Shown here piece after piece: positions 29,978-31,074 of a DNA stretch of 31,074 nt. The stretch spans positions 1 to 31,074 of the forward strand of contig CALKWS010000330.1 of assembly GCA_938004115.1 (NCBI GenBank). Direction: 5' to 3'. Source of the DNA: an uncultured Ruaniaceae bacterium (lineage in GTDB: Bacteria > Actinomycetota > Actinomycetes > Actinomycetales > Beutenbergiaceae). Position numbers and translations under genes: made by a program. The stretch's first letter is position 1; every line of letters begins with the position of its first letter. Below the pieces are notes generated by a model. The model was given only the letters and a program-made list of their open reading frames with translations, was not told the DNA's origin and did not search any database.

Positions 29978-30097
29978 ATGAACGGCGCGCAGATGCTGCC
30001 CCACCGGGAACCGGCCAGCCGGTGGCCAGAACCGCGCGGGGCGGAATATTCAGTTGCGCACGCCCCACTATGGCACCCGCCCACCGCGGGCTGGCAG

Positions 30098-30103
30098 TAC
30101 CGT
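30098..30103 (+). promoter_or_regulatory. -10 box TACCGT of transporter gene, leaderless
   Basis: TACCGT ends 7 nt before the ATG at 30111 and no ribosome site is present. The divergent gap also contains an 8-bp AT-rich palindrome GAATATTC (30044-30051) and a 7-bp inverted repeat CCACCGG/CCGGTGG (30001-30025). Confidence 0.5.
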
Positions 30104-30110
30104 GCTGGCT

Positions 30111-31074
30111 ATGAGTAACCCCTCCGGGCGGCCCGACCCCGGCGTGCCGCACCCGCCCTCTGCCGGCCTCGATCCCTCCGGGTCCACGGCGACGCCCTCC
30201 GGTGGCGCCGGCCAGTCACCTGCCCCGGGACGCCGGTTCTCCGGGAAGACGCTGTCCTGGCCGGTGCTGGCCTGGTCGCTGTGGGACTGGGGGTCGGCGG
30301 CGTTCAACGCGGTGATCACCACGTTCGTGTTCACCGTGTACCTGACCTCCGATGCCTTCGGTGACGGCGCCGATTCGGACCTGGGGTGGGCGCTGGCCAC
30401 CTCCGGGGTGCTCATCGCCGTGTTCGCACCGATCACCGGGCAGCGCGCGGACCGCACCGGCAACCGGACCCTGTGGCTGGGGATCAACACGATGCTGGTG
30501 GTGATCGCCTCGGCGGGGATGTTCTTCGTGGCCCCCTCCCCCGATTACCTGTGGCTCGGGCTGTTGCTGCTCGCCGGGGGCAACGTGGCCTTCGAGTTCG
30601 CCTCGGTGAACTACTACGCGATGCTCAACGACCTGTCCACGCCGAAGAACATCGGCCGGGTGTCCGGCCTGGGCTGGGGCCTGGGCTACATCGGCGGGAT
30701 CGTGCTGCTGCTGATCGTGTTCTTCGGGTTCATCGACCCCGAGGTCGGCCTGTTCGGGGTGACCAGCGAGAACGGCATGGACGTGCGGGTGTCGATGCTG
30801 CTGGCCGCGGCCTGGTTCGCGATCTTCGCCATCCCGGTGCTGTGGGTGATGCGGCGCCGGAAGGACGAACCGCGACCGCCGCGGGAACGGTTCCAGGTGG
30901 TCGAGTCCTACAAACGCCTGTTCCGCACGGTGGCGAACCTGTGGCGCACCGACCGGAACACGGTCTCGTTCCTGATCGCCTCGGCGGTGTTCCGCGACGG
31001 GATGGCCGGGGTGTTCACGTTCGCCGGGGTGATCGCCGGGACGGTCTTCGGCTTCTCCAGCGGCGATGTGATCA
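30111..31074 (+). CDS. MFS transporter, UMF1/Atg22-like family (truncated by window end)
   Basis: The first 321 codons of a major facilitator superfamily transporter; the frame is open to the window edge. A Pro/Gly/Ser-rich N-terminus of about 45 residues precedes the first membrane segment (VLAWSLWDWGSAAFNAVITT). At least seven hydrophobic segments follow. The UMF1 hallmark is the stretch FASVNYYAMLNDLSTPKNIG followed by RVSGLGWGLGYIGGI, corresponding to YNAFLPE...GRVSGLGWALGY in relatives, and the WDWG motif also fits. Relatives are annotated as efflux or amino-acid-export-like proteins with unknown substrates. The gene is divergent from the methyltransferase and preceded by a TACCGT box. 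Only the C-terminal part is missing. Confidence 0.9.
   Translation, partial: MSNPSGRPDPGVPHPPSAGLDPSGSTATPSGGAGQSPAPGRRFSGKTLSWPVLAWSLWDWGSAAFNAVITTFVFTVYLTSDAFGDGADSDLGWALATSGVLIAVFAPITGQRADRTGNRTLWLGINTMLVVIASAGMFFVAPSPDYLWLGLLLLAGGNVAFEFASVNYYAMLNDLSTPKNIGRVSGLGWGLGYIGGIVLLLIVFFGFIDPEVGLFGVTSENGMDVRVSMLLAAAWFAIFAIPVLWVMRRRKDEPRPPRERFQVVESYKRLFRTVANLWRTDRNTVSFLIASAVFRDGMAGVFTFAGVIAGTVFGFSSGDVI

Noticed and set aside
29917..30084. N-terminal extension of the methyltransferase frame
   Set aside because: It is low-complexity, runs through the twin dyads, and a strong AGGAGG fixes the start at 29916.
1..31074. CRISPR arrays, transposases, integrases or prophage genes
   Set aside because: No regularly spaced repeats with spacers and no recombinase-like reading frame were seen anywhere in the window; the only mobile-element evidence is the tRNA-linked repeat pair.

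Overview
This is a chromosomal stretch of a very GC-rich actinobacterium. Third codon positions are almost all G or C, GTG and TTG starts are common, and several genes look leaderless (a TAnnnT box 6-7 nt before the start codon). The gene set (cytoplasmic Ppa, metY-metX, topA with a lysine/alanine-rich tail, tmk-holB, a TAP-like secreted hydrolase, CsbD, a UMF1-type transporter) suits Micrococcales. That placement is inference from gene content; there is no marker gene for a firmer one.

Layout, left to right. Positions 1-460 are extremely GC-rich with no convincing gene. Then come ppa (+), a secreted coiled-coil NlpC/P60 endopeptidase (-), the overlapping methionine pair metY-metX (+), an unrecognised three-part protein with a RAMA-like C-terminus (-), a DUF1648 membrane protein (+), a 1002-residue FAD/Fe-S D-2-hydroxyacid dehydrogenase (-), and a putative membrane anti-sigma gene just downstream of an ECF sigma gene (both -). 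A 1187-residue protein fusing a RecB/Cas4-like nuclease, a DEDD-type exonuclease and a UPF1-like helicase (+) is followed by csbD (-) and a short-chain dehydrogenase (+).

Positions 17.76-19.38 kb form a small islet with a different character. It contains a compact promoter-hairpin-terminator unit, a decayed Abi-family abortive-infection gene, and a NERD-domain nuclease gene. The NERD gene is bracketed by 60-bp direct repeats (54/60 identical), one of which overlaps the 3' end of a tRNA-Thr(CGT) gene. This looks like a tRNA-anchored insertion of about 1.06 kb next to older defence-gene debris.

The right part is mostly on the minus strand: a TAP-family lipoprotein hydrolase, holB, tmk, a Gfo/Idh oxidoreductase, topA, a PAP2 phosphatase and an RNA/protein methyltransferase-like gene. 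The window ends in a divergent, truncated UMF1-family transporter. topA, tmk and holB serve chromosome replication (supercoiling, dTTP supply, clamp loading). metY and metX form a direct-sulfhydrylation route to homocysteine. Several gene-free gaps carry strong dyads that look like terminators or operators.
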